Program-made: the position numbers and the translations under genes
Notes under the pieces: generated by a model
The model's input: only the letters and a program-made list of their open reading frames with translations
Databases searched by the model: none
Told to the model about the DNA's origin: nothing
DNA from: Pseudorhodobacter wandonensis
Lineage (GTDB): Bacteria > Pseudomonadota > Alphaproteobacteria > Rhodobacterales > Rhodobacteraceae
Assembly (NCBI RefSeq): GCF_001202035.1
Contig: NZ_LGHT01000026.1
Location: forward strand, 124,001 to 188,000
Length of the DNA: 64,000 bases
Direction of reading: 5' to 3'
In this document: piece after piece, positions 8,449 to 16,873 of the stretch
Layout: each line of letters begins with the position of its first letter
Numbering within the stretch: position 1 is the first letter of the stretch

Positions 8449-9756
8449 GCGTTGTTTGGCCTTTGCTTCGACCATGGGCCATTTGCGCGCCATGGCGATG
8501 CCTCGCATGACGTTCAGCACCATCAAACCCGCCCAAAGCCCGTGGTTGCCCCAAAGCGGGATCAAAACCGCCAAGGCCGCAGCATAGGCCATAACCGAAA
8601 CCAGCATGGTTTGCCGCATCTCACGCGTTAACGTGGCACCGATAAAAATGCCATCCAGCATCCACGCCCAGACGCCGATCATCGGGGCCGCCACCAGCCA
8701 CGGCAAATAGTCACGCGCGACAAGGCGCACATTGGGGGCGGTTGTCATCAGGTCAATCAGGCCGGGGCCTGTGACAAGGAAGCAAACGGACAGGCAGGCC
8801 ACCGCCGCAACACCCCATTGCGTGCTAACCAATGACGCCCGGCGCGCGCCAAGAACCGAGCCTGCCCCCACGGCTTTGCCCACCAGCGCCTCGGCCGCAA
8901 AGGCGAAACCGTCGAGGAAAAAGGCAGCAATAGTCAGAAATTGCATCAGCACCTGGTTCGCGGCCAAGGTCACGTCGCCCTGCCCCGCGCCAAGAAACAG
9001 AAAGCTGGTAAAGCTGATTTGCAGCAATACCGAACGGATCAGGATATCACCGTTTACCGCAGCCATTTCTGCCAGTGCAGAGGCATCGCGCAGCTTTGCC
9101 ATTGCAGGCGCCAAGGCCGCACCAAAGGCCGCCCGGCACAGCCAAAGGCCAAAGGCCAGCCCTGCCCACTCGGCGATCAGCGTTGCAATTGCCACGCCCT
9201 CGACACCCCAGCCAAGACCCAGCACATACCATAGATCCAACGCGATATTGGCACCGTTGATCAATAGTTGCAGGGCAAGCACCGAATGGGTCCGCTCGGT
9301 CGCGATCAGCCAGCCCGTCACGGCGTAAAGCGCAATCGTTGCGGGTGCCCCCCAAATGCGCAGGGTCAGATAGTCTTGCGCCAGGCTTTCAACCGCCTCG
9401 CTGCCCGGAGACAGCCAAAGCGCGGCCCCAAACAGCGGCACCTGTGCGATGATGAAAAACACGCCTGCCGACAATCCGATGATGAGCGCGCGCAGCAAAA
9501 TCGCAGTGCCCTCGTCGATGTTGCCCGCGCCAAAGGCCTGAGAGGTAAGGCCCGTTGTTCCCATGCGCAAAAAGCCGAAAATCCAATAGACCGACGACAG
9601 GATAATCGCCCCCAGCCCCACCGCGCCGATGGGTGCAGGCAGGCCGATCTGGCCGACAACGGCGGTATCAACCGCGCCCAACAGCGGCACGGTGACATTG
9701 GCCAAAACAATCGGGACGGCCAGTTTTAAAACGCGGCGATGGGTGATCTCGGTCAT
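8434..9756 (-). CDS. MATE family efflux transporter (DinF-like)
   Basis: A 440-residue inner-membrane protein with roughly twelve hydrophobic helices. The N-terminal LAVPIVLANVTVPLLGAVDTAVVG is the MATE signature (P-x-x-x-x-x-L-x-x-x-x-D-x-x-x-V-G). The N-half proline/aspartate pattern fits the DinF/NorM-like branch, a cation-coupled drug or metabolite antiporter. It is the last gene of a three-gene minus-strand unit, 4 bases after the thioesterase stop. Substrate not predictable. Confidence 0.88.
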   Translation of the reverse strand: MTEITHRRVLKLAVPIVLANVTVPLLGAVDTAVVGQIGLPAPIGAVGLGAIILSSVYWIFGFLRMGTTGLTSQAFGAGNIDEGTAILLRALIIGLSAGVFFIIAQVPLFGAALWLSPGSEAVESLAQDYLTLRIWGAPATIALYAVTGWLIATERTHSVLALQLLINGANIALDLWYVLGLGWGVEGVAIATLIAEWAGLAFGLWLCRAAFGAALAPAMAKLRDASALAEMAAVNGDILIRSVLLQISFTSFLFLGAGQGDVTLAANQVLMQFLTIAAFFLDGFAFAAEALVGKAVGAGSVLGARRASLVSTQWGVAAVACLSVCFLVTGPGLIDLMTTAPNVRLVARDYLPWLVAAPMIGVWAWMLDGIFIGATLTREMRQTMLVSVMAYAAALAVLIPLWGNHGLWAGLMVLNVMRGIAMARKWPMVEAKAKQRLTPQ

Positions 9757-9760
9757 GCGG

Positions 9761-10303
9761 TCAGGTGGCCAGCAACGAGGATGGCGCCTCGTCGGCCTGC
9801 CGGTCGGGCATCAGGAAATGACCAGTCGCTTGTGCAAACAGGCGGCTGCGGTTGTCTTGCCACGCCTCGACATGAACCGAGGCATAGCGCCTGCCCGACC
9901 GGTTTATCCGCGCCCGCGCATAGGCATCGCGCGGCAAACCGGAACGCAGGTAATCAACGGCAAAATCGATGGTTTTCGGCAGACGCATCTGGTCGATGCC
10001 TTCGGGTGCGGCTACATCAAGACGGCCTTGCTCCATATCTTCCCAAAGCGAGGACCAGCTAAGTTCAATAATCGCTGCAACCTCTAGAAACGCGGCGGTG
10101 GCGCCGCCGTGAATGGCAGGCAGCATCGGGTTGCCGATCAGTTTTTCATCAAAGGGCAGCACGGCTGTCAGCTCATCCCCGCGGCGGTCGAATTGGATGC
10201 CAAGGAATTGGATATAAGGCACGCCGGTCACAAGACGGCGCAGGGCAGCGTCGCGGCGTTGCTTTACCACCTGGACGGGTTCGGGGCGCGCGCGCGCGGT
10301 CAT
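9761..10303 (-). CDS. PaaI-family hot-dog thioesterase (second copy)
   Basis: A 180-residue hot-dog fold protein. The stretch [17 protein letters not shown] carries the HGG motif with the downstream acidic residue typical of PaaI/ACOT13-type acyl-CoA thioesterases. It is longer than its neighbour by an N-terminal extension and an inserted loop around residues 85-110. The start overlaps the upstream thioesterase stop by 4 bases. Substrate unknown; fatty or aromatic acyl-CoA are the family's usual substrates. Confidence 0.8.
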   Translation of the reverse strand: MTARARPEPVQVVKQRRDAALRRLVTGVPYIQFLGIQFDRRGDELTAVLPFDEKLIGNPMLPAIHGGATAAFLEVAAIIELSWSSLWEDMEQGRLDVAAPEGIDQMRLPKTIDFAVDYLRSGLPRDAYARARINRSGRRYASVHVEAWQDNRSRLFAQATGHFLMPDRQADEAPSSLLAT

Positions 10304-10734
10304 CTCTGGCCTCCTTTGGCGGGCTCGATGGTAAAGGCACCGGTGGCAGTTGCCACGGGGCGGGATGTATCCTCATCCGTGGTTGTGACGCGTACAAAGG
10401 CAACAGATCGCGTGACATGGTAACACTCGGCCCGTGCGGTGATGCGCTGGTTTGGGGTGGCGGGGCGCATGTAATCGACGCGCAAATCAAGGGTGGCAGT
10501 TGAACTGGGCCGCGACGGATGGCACATCACCGCCGCCCCCGAGGCCGTATCCATCAGCGCCGAAACCGCCCCACCGTGAATGACCCCCGTTGCCGGATCA
10601 CCGATAAACCGCCGGTCATAGGGCATGGAAAGCACCGCAACGCCATCCTTTAACGACTCAAGCTCCATCCCCAAAGCACGCGAATGTGGTAGCGCCTGAA
10701 TAAACTGTTGCGCGAATTTTTCACTATCTGTCAT
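10300..10734 (-). CDS. PaaI-family hot-dog thioesterase (first copy)
   Basis: A 144-residue single hot-dog domain protein. The catalytic helix region is [19 protein letters not shown], the standard PaaI motif (HGG ... D/E). The ATG at 10734 gives a protein of family length; the frame stays open upstream to 11091 but that part looks non-coding and runs into the divergent MerR gene. It faces a MerR regulator across 132 bases, so both may be controlled from that spacer. Confidence 0.85.
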   Translation of the reverse strand: MTDSEKFAQQFIQALPHSRALGMELESLKDGVAVLSMPYDRRFIGDPATGVIHGGAVSALMDTASGAAVMCHPSRPSSTATLDLRVDYMRPATPNQRITARAECYHVTRSVAFVRVTTTDEDTSRPVATATGAFTIEPAKGGQR

Positions 10735-10866
10735 GGCACCCGCCTGTTGTTGATCCTTTGTTCCCGATTGGACCGAAAGCTGCAAGCCCCTTACCAAAAC
10801 GTCACGTCCCGGCAATTGCACTAACCTGCGCATAGGCCTATTCTGGGCCCGAGGGGGAAAGTACTG

Positions 10867-11232
10867 ATGACTGAAACGCGGCTCAGCTTTAAGGAAATGT
10901 GCGCAAAGTTTGACGTGACGCCGCGCACCTTGCGGTATTACGAATATATCGAGCTGCTCGAGCCGGAAAAAGACGGCCGCTCGCGTTGGTACGGACCGCG
11001 TGAAGTGGCGCGTATGACGCTTATCTTGCGCGGCAGGCGGTTCGGGTTCAGCCTGGAAGAAATTCGCCAATGGCTGCTGATTTACCGCCAAAAGGGCAAT
11101 AAACCGCAGCTACAAGCGTGGTTAGACCTTGCCGACCGCCAGTTGGCCGCGCTTGAACGCCAGCGCGAAGAACTGGATTCAGCGCTGACCGATTTGCGGG
11201 CCTTGCGCGAAACGGCAGCCAAAGAGCTTTGA
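10867..11232 (+). CDS. MerR-family transcriptional regulator
   Basis: A 121-residue regulator. The N-terminal winged helix reads [21 protein letters not shown] and ends in the RxxWYG wing, followed by a dimerisation coiled coil of about residues 75-115. There are no cysteines in a metal-binding pattern, so it is likely an acyl-CoA or small-molecule responsive MerR, of the type seen with beta-oxidation genes. It is divergent from the thioesterase unit and upstream of a paralogue (11378-11794). Confidence 0.85.
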   Translation: MTETRLSFKEMCAKFDVTPRTLRYYEYIELLEPEKDGRSRWYGPREVARMTLILRGRRFGFSLEEIRQWLLIYRQKGNKPQLQAWLDLADRQLAALERQREELDSALTDLRALRETAAKEL

Positions 11233-11263
11233 TTTCGGGGCTGACACCGCGTCATACAAAATC

Positions 11264-11308
11264 TGACGTCACGTTACAGTGACGTTAACGTCAATTGTTC
11301 TGGTAATA
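11264..11308 (+). promoter_or_regulatory. Palindromic operator and promoter before the second MerR gene
   Basis: TGACGTTAACGTCA (11280-11293) is a perfect 14-bp palindrome; a related TGACGTCA palindrome lies at 11264-11271. A promoter fits with TGACGT (11280-11285) as -35 and TAATAT (11303-11308) as -10, spacer 17, so the operator overlaps the -35. The ACGT-centred palindrome resembles sites of LiuR-type MerR regulators of acyl-CoA metabolism. Autoregulation and control of the downstream acyl-CoA dehydrogenase are inferred. Confidence 0.6.
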
Positions 11309-11377
11309 TCATCTCAACATTCCCATGTGACCTAGAGTAAGGAAGGCTACTTCCCTTAGGCAACTGTGAGAAAGACG

Positions 11378-11794
11378 ATGACTGGAACTGAGTTGATGAC
11401 CATTCGCGAAATGTGTGATGCATTTGACGTAACCCCCCGCACGCTGCGGTTCTATGAGGCGAAAGAGCTGATTTTCCCGAAACGTGAGGGAACGAAACGG
11501 CTGTTCAACCGCCGCGACCGTGTGCGCCTGAAACTGATCCTGCGGGGCAAGCGCTTTGGCTTTAGCCTCGAAGACATCCGGCAGCTGCTGGACATGTATG
11601 ATCTGGAGGGGTCCGAGCGGTCGCAATACCTGCGCACCTATGCGTTGGCCCAGGAACGGCTGGCCCAGATGGAACAACAGCGCGACGAACTGACCGAAGC
11701 GATTGCCGAATTGAAAACCGAATTGGCAAGCGGTGCCGAAAAATTCCAAAGCTATACCGCCACGCCCCAAAACCAAACCAAATCTGCGGCCTGA
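11378..11794 (+). CDS. MerR-family regulator beside the acyl-CoA dehydrogenase
   Basis: A 138-residue paralogue of the preceding regulator. Winged helix [21 protein letters not shown], conserved KRLFNRRDR wing and the same [19 protein letters not shown] segment, then a coiled coil and a Gln/Thr-rich tail. The ATG at 11378 is preferred over GTG 11366 because a GAGAAAG site precedes it. It lies 35 bases upstream of the acyl-CoA dehydrogenase gene and behind a perfect palindrome, so it probably controls the fatty-acid cluster and itself. Confidence 0.85.
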   Translation: MTGTELMTIREMCDAFDVTPRTLRFYEAKELIFPKREGTKRLFNRRDRVRLKLILRGKRFGFSLEDIRQLLDMYDLEGSERSQYLRTYALAQERLAQMEQQRDELTEAIAELKTELASGAEKFQSYTATPQNQTKSAA

Positions 11795-11829
11795 CCGGTC
11801 CGCAACAAGTAATACCAAGGGAGAGTCCG

Positions 11830-13605
11830 ATGCCGATCTATAATGCCCCAGTCAAAGACATTCAGTTCTTGCTGCAAGAGGTGCTGAGTGTCACCTCATC
11901 TGACGTGCCGGGGTATGACGATCTGGAGGCCGATTTCACCAGCGCAGTCTTGGAAGAGGCAGGCAAGGTGGCCCGTGACGTGCTGGCCCCGTTGAACCTG
12001 TCAGGCGACCAAGAGGGCTGCAAACTGGAAGACGGCGTTGTGACCACGCCCAAAGGGTTTGACGCAGCTTTCAAGGCGATGAAGGACGGCGGTTGGACGG
12101 CATTGGATTGCGACCCCGAGTTTGGTGGCCAAGGCCTGCCCTATTTGATGGGCACAGCTGTGGGCGAGATTTTCGTGTCGGCCAATATGGCATTCAACAT
12201 GTACCAAGGCCTGACCCATGGCGCCTATTCTGCAATCCATGTGCATGGAACGGACGAGCAGAAAGCCAAGTATCTGCCCAAAATGGTATCTTGCGAATGG
12301 ACGGGCACGATGAACCTGACCGAACCGCATTGCGGTACCGACCTTGGCCTGATGCGCACCAAAGCCGAACCGCAGGATGACGGTTCCTATGCCATCACCG
12401 GCCAAAAGATCTTTATTTCGGCGGGTGAGCATGACTTGGCTGACAACATCATCCACTTGGTGCTGGCCAAGGCGGCAGGCGGGCCAGATGGCATTAAAGG
12501 TGTGTCGCTGTTTATTGTGCCCAAATTTTTGGTCAATGACGATGGCTCGCTTGGCGCCCGCAACGGCGTGTCGGTGGGGTCGATTGAACATAAGATGGGC
12601 ATCCACGGCAATGCGACCTGTGTGATGAACTATGACGGGGCCAAAGGCTTGCTGCTGGGTGATCTGCATAAGGGCATGAAGGCCATGTTCACCATGATGA
12701 ACGAGGCGCGGCTAGGCGTGGGATTGCAAGGCTATGCGGTGGCCGAGGCCGCCTATCAAAACGCTGTGGCCTATGCGCATGACCGCCTCCAAGGCCGCGC
12801 GGTGACTGGCGCCGAAAACCCCGGCGGCCCTGCCGATCCGCTGATCGTGCATCCCGATATTCGCCGTAATCTGATGGATCAGAAAAGCTTTGTTGAAGGC
12901 GCGCGGGCATTCACCTTTTGGGGCGCGCATCTGATCGACCGCTCGGTGCGAATGGGTGACGCCGAAGCCGAAGGCCTTATTTCGTTGCTGACGCCGGTGA
13001 TCAAGGGCTTTCAGACCGACAAAGGGTTTGAAATGGCCGTTCAGGCGCAACAAGTTTGGGGCGGACACGGCTATATTGAAGAAAACGGCATGAGCCAGTT
13101 TGTCCGCGACGCCCGTATTGCACAAATCTATGAAGGTGCAAACGGTATCCAATCGCTTGACCTTGTGGGCCGTAAACTGGCGCAGGATGGCGGCAAGCAC
13201 GTGATGGCATTCTTTGAACTGATCAAAGGCTTTATCAAAGAAAATCAGAATGATGAACGGATGAAACCGTTTACAGACGCGCTGAAAGCAGGGTCCAAAG
13301 ACCTGCAGGCCGCGGCGATGTATTTCATGCAGAATGGCGTGAAAAACCCGAACAATGCCTTGTCTGGCTCTTATGACTTCATGCATCTGATGGGCCATGT
13401 CTGCCTTGGGTTCATGTGGGCGCGGATGGCCAAAACCGCCTTTGCAGCGCAGGATGCAGGTACAGGTGACGCCGATTTCCTGGCGACCAAGATCGCCACA
13501 GGCCACTATTACATGGCGCGGCAAATGCCCGCGACCGGCATGCACTTGGCCCGCATCGAAAGCGGTGCCGAACCTGTGATGGCACTGGCCGCCGAGGCGT
13601 TCTAA
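11830..13605 (+). CDS. Acyl-CoA dehydrogenase with C-terminal extension (FadE/DmdC type)
   Basis: A 591-residue FAD enzyme that forms the alpha-beta double bond of acyl-CoAs, the first beta-oxidation step. The flavin/substrate signature [19 protein letters not shown] is near residue 160. The segment [19 protein letters not shown] (around residue 435) holds the catalytic glutamate (YEG-T/A-NGIQ). The C-terminal 120 residues form the extra domain of the 590-600 residue class, which includes 3-methylmercaptopropionyl-CoA dehydrogenase (DmdC) of marine roseobacters. With FadA- and FadB-like genes downstream, a medium/long-chain acyl-CoA role is as likely as the DMSP pathway. Confidence 0.9.
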   Translation: MPIYNAPVKDIQFLLQEVLSVTSSDVPGYDDLEADFTSAVLEEAGKVARDVLAPLNLSGDQEGCKLEDGVVTTPKGFDAAFKAMKDGGWTALDCDPEFGGQGLPYLMGTAVGEIFVSANMAFNMYQGLTHGAYSAIHVHGTDEQKAKYLPKMVSCEWTGTMNLTEPHCGTDLGLMRTKAEPQDDGSYAITGQKIFISAGEHDLADNIIHLVLAKAAGGPDGIKGVSLFIVPKFLVNDDGSLGARNGVSVGSIEHKMGIHGNATCVMNYDGAKGLLLGDLHKGMKAMFTMMNEARLGVGLQGYAVAEAAYQNAVAYAHDRLQGRAVTGAENPGGPADPLIVHPDIRRNLMDQKSFVEGARAFTFWGAHLIDRSVRMGDAEAEGLISLLTPVIKGFQTDKGFEMAVQAQQVWGGHGYIEENGMSQFVRDARIAQIYEGANGIQSLDLVGRKLAQDGGKHVMAFFELIKGFIKENQNDERMKPFTDALKAGSKDLQAAAMYFMQNGVKNPNNALSGSYDFMHLMGHVCLGFMWARMAKTAFAAQDAGTGDADFLATKIATGHYYMARQMPATGMHLARIESGAEPVMALAAEAF

Positions 13606-13644
13606 GGTAAACCGGTGTGGTGCGCTTAAGCGCACCCTACCTTA
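13603..13644. repeat. REP-like palindrome after the acyl-CoA dehydrogenase gene
   Basis: GGTGCGCTTAAGCGCACC (13619-13636) is a perfect 18-bp palindrome, flanked by outer arms TAAGGT (13603-13608) and ACCTTA (13639-13644). The outer arm begins at the stop codon itself. This nested GC-rich structure without a T-tract resembles a repetitive extragenic palindrome and could stabilise the 3' end of the mRNA or attenuate read-through. Confidence 0.6.
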
Positions 13645-13663
13645 GCCGAAGTTGGAGTTTTCT

Positions 13664-13876
13664 ATGCCCAAACGCTTTCGCCTGACCCGCCGCTTTCCGG
13701 TAGCGATGACCGAAGACGGTTATCGCCGCCTCAAGAAATTCGCTGGTGAGGCAGGGTTGGATGAAGGCGAGGCACTGTCGTTCTTGTTTGAAAACTTCAA
13801 CTCGGTGATTGACCATGACACGCTGACCCACCGCCTGCGTTTATTCAATTCGGAACTGGAGGGGCGAAAAAAATAA
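13664..13876 (+). CDS. Small conserved-looking basic protein of unknown function
   Basis: A 70-residue protein starting at ATG 13664 after a GGAG site. It has a basic N-terminus (MPKRFRLTRRF) followed by two predicted helices (MTEDGYRRLKKFAGEAG, DEGEALSFLFENF) and a charged tail. The layout recalls small helical DNA- or RNA-binding proteins, but no family is recognised. It lies between the acyl-CoA dehydrogenase and the GST of the fatty-acid cluster on the same strand. Confidence 0.6.
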   Translation: MPKRFRLTRRFPVAMTEDGYRRLKKFAGEAGLDEGEALSFLFENFNSVIDHDTLTHRLRLFNSELEGRKK

Positions 13877-13901
13877 TGCTTAAAATGCGACAACCGTTTT
13901 C

Positions 13902-13922
13902 AGGTATTTAGACCAAGATGAA
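13902..13922 (+). repeat. Dispersed intergenic element, copy 1
   Basis: A 21-bp sequence of pattern AGGTATTT-N3-CCAAGATGAA, placed 26 bases after a stop codon. The same element occurs inverted at 14073-14093 and again on the plus strand at 59818-59838. All three are intergenic. Confidence 0.6.
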
Positions 13923-14072
13923 ATACCAGGAATGCGCCCCGGTTCAGGGGATCGGTCCAGCGTTCGTGAGATCTTCACATCAAGACCGGGGCGACTTCAC
14001 CTTGGGCGGTCATCGGCTCCTCAGCCTGTACCGCAAAGACAACGCTACTTTGCCATGGTTAACATATCGTTA

Positions 14073-14093
14073 TTCATCTTGGCGCAAATACCT
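14073..14093 (-). repeat. Dispersed intergenic element, copy 2 (inverted)
   Basis: The minus strand reads AGGTATTT-GCG-CCAAGATGAA, matching copy 1 except in the 3-base spacer. Copies 1 and 2 face each other and bracket about 190 bases without a convincing gene, ending in a GC-rich stretch just before the GST ribosome site. Confidence 0.6.
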
Positions 14094-14150
14094 CACGGGG
14101 GGGAGGGGGTGTGAAACCCCCGTCCGTCCCATCAAAAGGAGACCGAACTG

Positions 14151-14786
14151 ATGTCTACGAAACTCTATTGTTTTGGCGAAAGCGGTAATGCCTATAAGGC
14201 GGCCCTGGCGCTTACCTTTGCCGATATGGAATGGGAACCGGTTTACGTTGATTTCTTCAATGGCGAAGCGCGCGGCCCGGCTTATCGTGCGATCAATGAA
14301 ATGGGCGAAGTGCCCATTTTGGTCGATGGCGATGTTACCCTTTCGCAATCTGGGGTCATCCTCGATTACATCAGCTCCAAAACCGGCAAGCTCGGGGGGC
14401 GGTCTGCGGCCGAGCGGCGCGAAGTATTGCGCTGGATGTTTTGGGACAATCACAAACTTTCGGGCGTGGCAGGCACGACGCGTTTTCTGATGAACTTTCT
14501 GCCAGCCGATAAGCGGCCTGAGGCCGTGATCGCGTTCAACCAAGGCCGGCTAAAGGCTGCCTATACCATTCTGAACGATCACCTGGCCAAATCCGATTGG
14601 ATCGTCGGCGATCAAGTCACCATCGCTGACCTGTCATGCTGTGGCTATCTGTTTTACCAAGAACCGTTTGGATTTATTCGAACCGACTGGCCAAATATCG
14701 ACCGCTGGCTTGGCCAAATCTCGGATTTGCCCGGTTGGAAACACCCATATGATTTGATGCCCGGCAATCCGTCTGACCGCGCCTGA
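14151..14786 (+). CDS. Glutathione S-transferase family protein
   Basis: A 211-residue cytoplasmic GST. The N-terminal thioredoxin-like half shows GEVPILVDGDVTLSQSGVILDYI, containing the cis-proline (VP) and the Gln-Ser glutathione contact (QS). The C-terminal helical domain has the usual DxxxxAD pattern (GDQVTIADLSCCGY). A strong AAGGAGA site precedes the ATG. It lies inside a beta-oxidation cluster; a role with reactive enoyl or aldehyde intermediates is possible but unproven. Confidence 0.85.
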   Translation: MSTKLYCFGESGNAYKAALALTFADMEWEPVYVDFFNGEARGPAYRAINEMGEVPILVDGDVTLSQSGVILDYISSKTGKLGGRSAAERREVLRWMFWDNHKLSGVAGTTRFLMNFLPADKRPEAVIAFNQGRLKAAYTILNDHLAKSDWIVGDQVTIADLSCCGYLFYQEPFGFIRTDWPNIDRWLGQISDLPGWKHPYDLMPGNPSDRA

Positions 14787-14860
14787 TCTTGATCACCCCG
14801 AAACTGCTGCGGCCCCCAAACAAATTCGGCCCAAATATTCAACGACCCGGAGAGACCCAA

Positions 14861-16072
14861 ATGACCGAAGCCTATATCTATGACGCCGTCCGTTCACCCC
14901 GTGGCAAGGGCCGCGCCGACGGGAGCCTGCACGAAGTGACCTCGGTCGCGCTATCGGCCAAGGTTCTGAACGCAGTAAAAATGCGCAACGGGCTCGATGG
15001 CCACGCGGTTGAAGACGTGATCTGGGGCAATGTGACCCAAGTGGGCGAACAGGGCGGCTGCCTGGCGCGGTCGGCCGTTCTGGCGTCGGATCTGGATGAA
15101 AGCATCCCCGGCCTTGCGATCAACCGGTTTTGCGCCAGCGGGATGGAGGCGGTGAATCTTGCCGCCAACCAAATTCGCGGGGGTGCCGGCATGGGGTATA
15201 TCGCCGGCGGCGTAGAAATGATGGGCCGCGTGGCAATGGGCAGTGATGGGGCTGCGATTGCCGTAGACCCTAGCCTTGCGATGAAAACTTATTTCGTGCC
15301 GCAGGGTATTTCGGCTGATATTATCGCTACAGAATACGGCTTTACCCGCGACATGGCCGATGCGCTGGCAGTAGAAAGCCAGCGGCGCGCCGCAAAGGCC
15401 TGGGCCGAAAACCGCTTTGCCAAATCGGTGATTGAGATCAAGGACCAGAACGGCCTGACCATTCTGGACCGTGACGAGTACATGCGCCCCGGTACAGATA
15501 TGCAAAGCCTTGGCGGGCTAAAGCCTGCGTTCAAGGATATGGGCGAGGTGATGCCTGGTTTCGACAAAATCGCGATGATGAAATACCCGCATCTGGCACA
15601 GATCAACCATATCCACCACGCGGGTAATTCCAGCGGCATCGTCGATGGCGCGGCGGCTGTGTTGATTGGCAACAAGGAATTCGGCGAGCGTTTCGGGCTT
15701 AAGCCCCGTGCGCGCATTCGGGCCACGGCAAAAATCGGCACGGACCCGACGATCATGCTAACCGGCCCCGTACCTGTGACCCAAAAAATTCTTGCCGATC
15801 ATGGGATGACCATTTCAGACATCGATTTGTTTGAAGTGAACGAAGCCTTTGCTTCGGTCGTGTTGCGGTTCCAACAGGCGTTCAATGTCGATCCGGGTTT
15901 GGTCAACGTCAATGGCGGCTCTATTGCCATGGGCCACCCGCTGGGGGCCACCGGCGCGATCATCATTGGCACGCTGCTGGATGAGCTGGAGCGGAGCGAC
16001 AAAGAGGTCGGCCTTGCCACCCTTTGCATCGCGTCAGGCATGGGCGCGGCCACGATTATCGAACGGGTTTAA
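14861..16072 (+). CDS. Acetyl-CoA C-acyltransferase (thiolase, FadA-like)
   Basis: A 403-residue thiolase that cleaves 3-oxoacyl-CoA with CoA, the last beta-oxidation step. Catalytic residues are visible: acylated Cys near residue 91 in [12 protein letters not shown], His near 359 in [15 protein letters not shown], and the proton-shuttle Cys near 389 in [10 protein letters not shown]. The ATG at 14861 follows GGAGAGACC; the upstream open frame to 14789 is not needed. With the downstream hydratase/dehydrogenase it forms a split FadA-FadB pair. Confidence 0.92.
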   Translation: MTEAYIYDAVRSPRGKGRADGSLHEVTSVALSAKVLNAVKMRNGLDGHAVEDVIWGNVTQVGEQGGCLARSAVLASDLDESIPGLAINRFCASGMEAVNLAANQIRGGAGMGYIAGGVEMMGRVAMGSDGAAIAVDPSLAMKTYFVPQGISADIIATEYGFTRDMADALAVESQRRAAKAWAENRFAKSVIEIKDQNGLTILDRDEYMRPGTDMQSLGGLKPAFKDMGEVMPGFDKIAMMKYPHLAQINHIHHAGNSSGIVDGAAAVLIGNKEFGERFGLKPRARIRATAKIGTDPTIMLTGPVPVTQKILADHGMTISDIDLFEVNEAFASVVLRFQQAFNVDPGLVNVNGGSIAMGHPLGATGAIIIGTLLDELERSDKEVGLATLCIASGMGAATIIERV

Positions 16073-16092
16073 CGCCAGAGGGGGGCATCAAG

Positions 16093-16563
16093 ATGCCAAA
16101 ACTTGATCTGTCCAAAGTGCCGGTCAAAACCGGTTCGATCTATCCCGAACCCTATGCCAGTGAAATGGCAGGGCGATCCAGCCTGCGTTTGGGCGATGCA
16201 GGCGGCTTAACGCAATTCGGCGCCAATCTGGTGATTTTGGCGCCGGGGGCGAAATCAAGCCTGCGTCACTGGCACCAACACGAAGATGAGTTCGTGATGG
16301 TCACTATGGGCGCCTGTACGCTGGTGCAGGATGCGGGCGAAACGGTGATGGTTGCAGGTGATTGCGCGGCATTCCCAGCGGGCAGTACCGATGGGCATCA
16401 TTTCATCAACCACACCGGCACCGAGGCAAGGTTCTTGGTTGTCGGCACCAAGGCACGGCATGAGGTGGCGACCTATAGCGATGTTGACATGGTGGTCCAC
16501 CTCGACAAAGGCACTGCGCGGTTTACCCACAAGGATGGCACGGATTGGACGGGCCCGAAATGA
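16093..16563 (+). CDS. Cupin-domain protein
   Basis: A 156-residue single-domain cupin. The first metal-binding motif is visible as LRHWHQHEDEFVMVTMG (HxH...E), and the second as FPAGSTDGHHFINHT. It begins 20 bases after the thiolase stop behind GAGGGGG. Related proteins are annotated only as cupins; it may bind or isomerise a small molecule. Placed between fadA- and fadB-like genes, it is probably co-transcribed with them. Confidence 0.8.
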   Translation: MPKLDLSKVPVKTGSIYPEPYASEMAGRSSLRLGDAGGLTQFGANLVILAPGAKSSLRHWHQHEDEFVMVTMGACTLVQDAGETVMVAGDCAAFPAGSTDGHHFINHTGTEARFLVVGTKARHEVATYSDVDMVVHLDKGTARFTHKDGTDWTGPK

Positions 16564-16600
16564 CCCGACCAACCCCCATCTGGCCACAGAGTTTTTGCAC

Positions 16601-16873
16601 ATGCCAAAAGTGATTGTGTCGCCCCTAACCCTTGAGACTGCCTATGCGCACCCGATCCTGGGTGGTGGCCTTGGCCCCTTTGCGCATGCTGCGCTGGGTG
16701 ATCCGGCCAGCCCCGCAATGCCAAAGGCGTCGATGAACGCAGTTTGGCGGAAATGCAGTCCTGACAGCGCCCCACGCGCCGCCTTGATCACCAATGTGCT
16801 CGCATATTTGCGCCGCCCCGATTTTGTGCCCGGCGCCACAGACAATTCACTAATAAAAGGACCAATCACATGA
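16601..16873 (+). CDS. Doubtful small ORF between the cupin and FadB-like genes
   Basis: A 90-codon frame from ATG 16601 whose stop overlaps the FadB-like start by 4 bases (ATGA). That coupling is the only argument for it. The predicted peptide (MPKVIVSPLTLETAYAHPIL...) matches no family I recognise and there is no good ribosome site. The 306 bases between the cupin and FadB-like genes otherwise hold nothing I can identify. Confidence 0.2.
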   Translation: MPKVIVSPLTLETAYAHPILGGGLGPFAHAALGDPASPAMPKASMNAVWRKCSPDSAPRAALITNVLAYLRRPDFVPGATDNSLIKGPIT

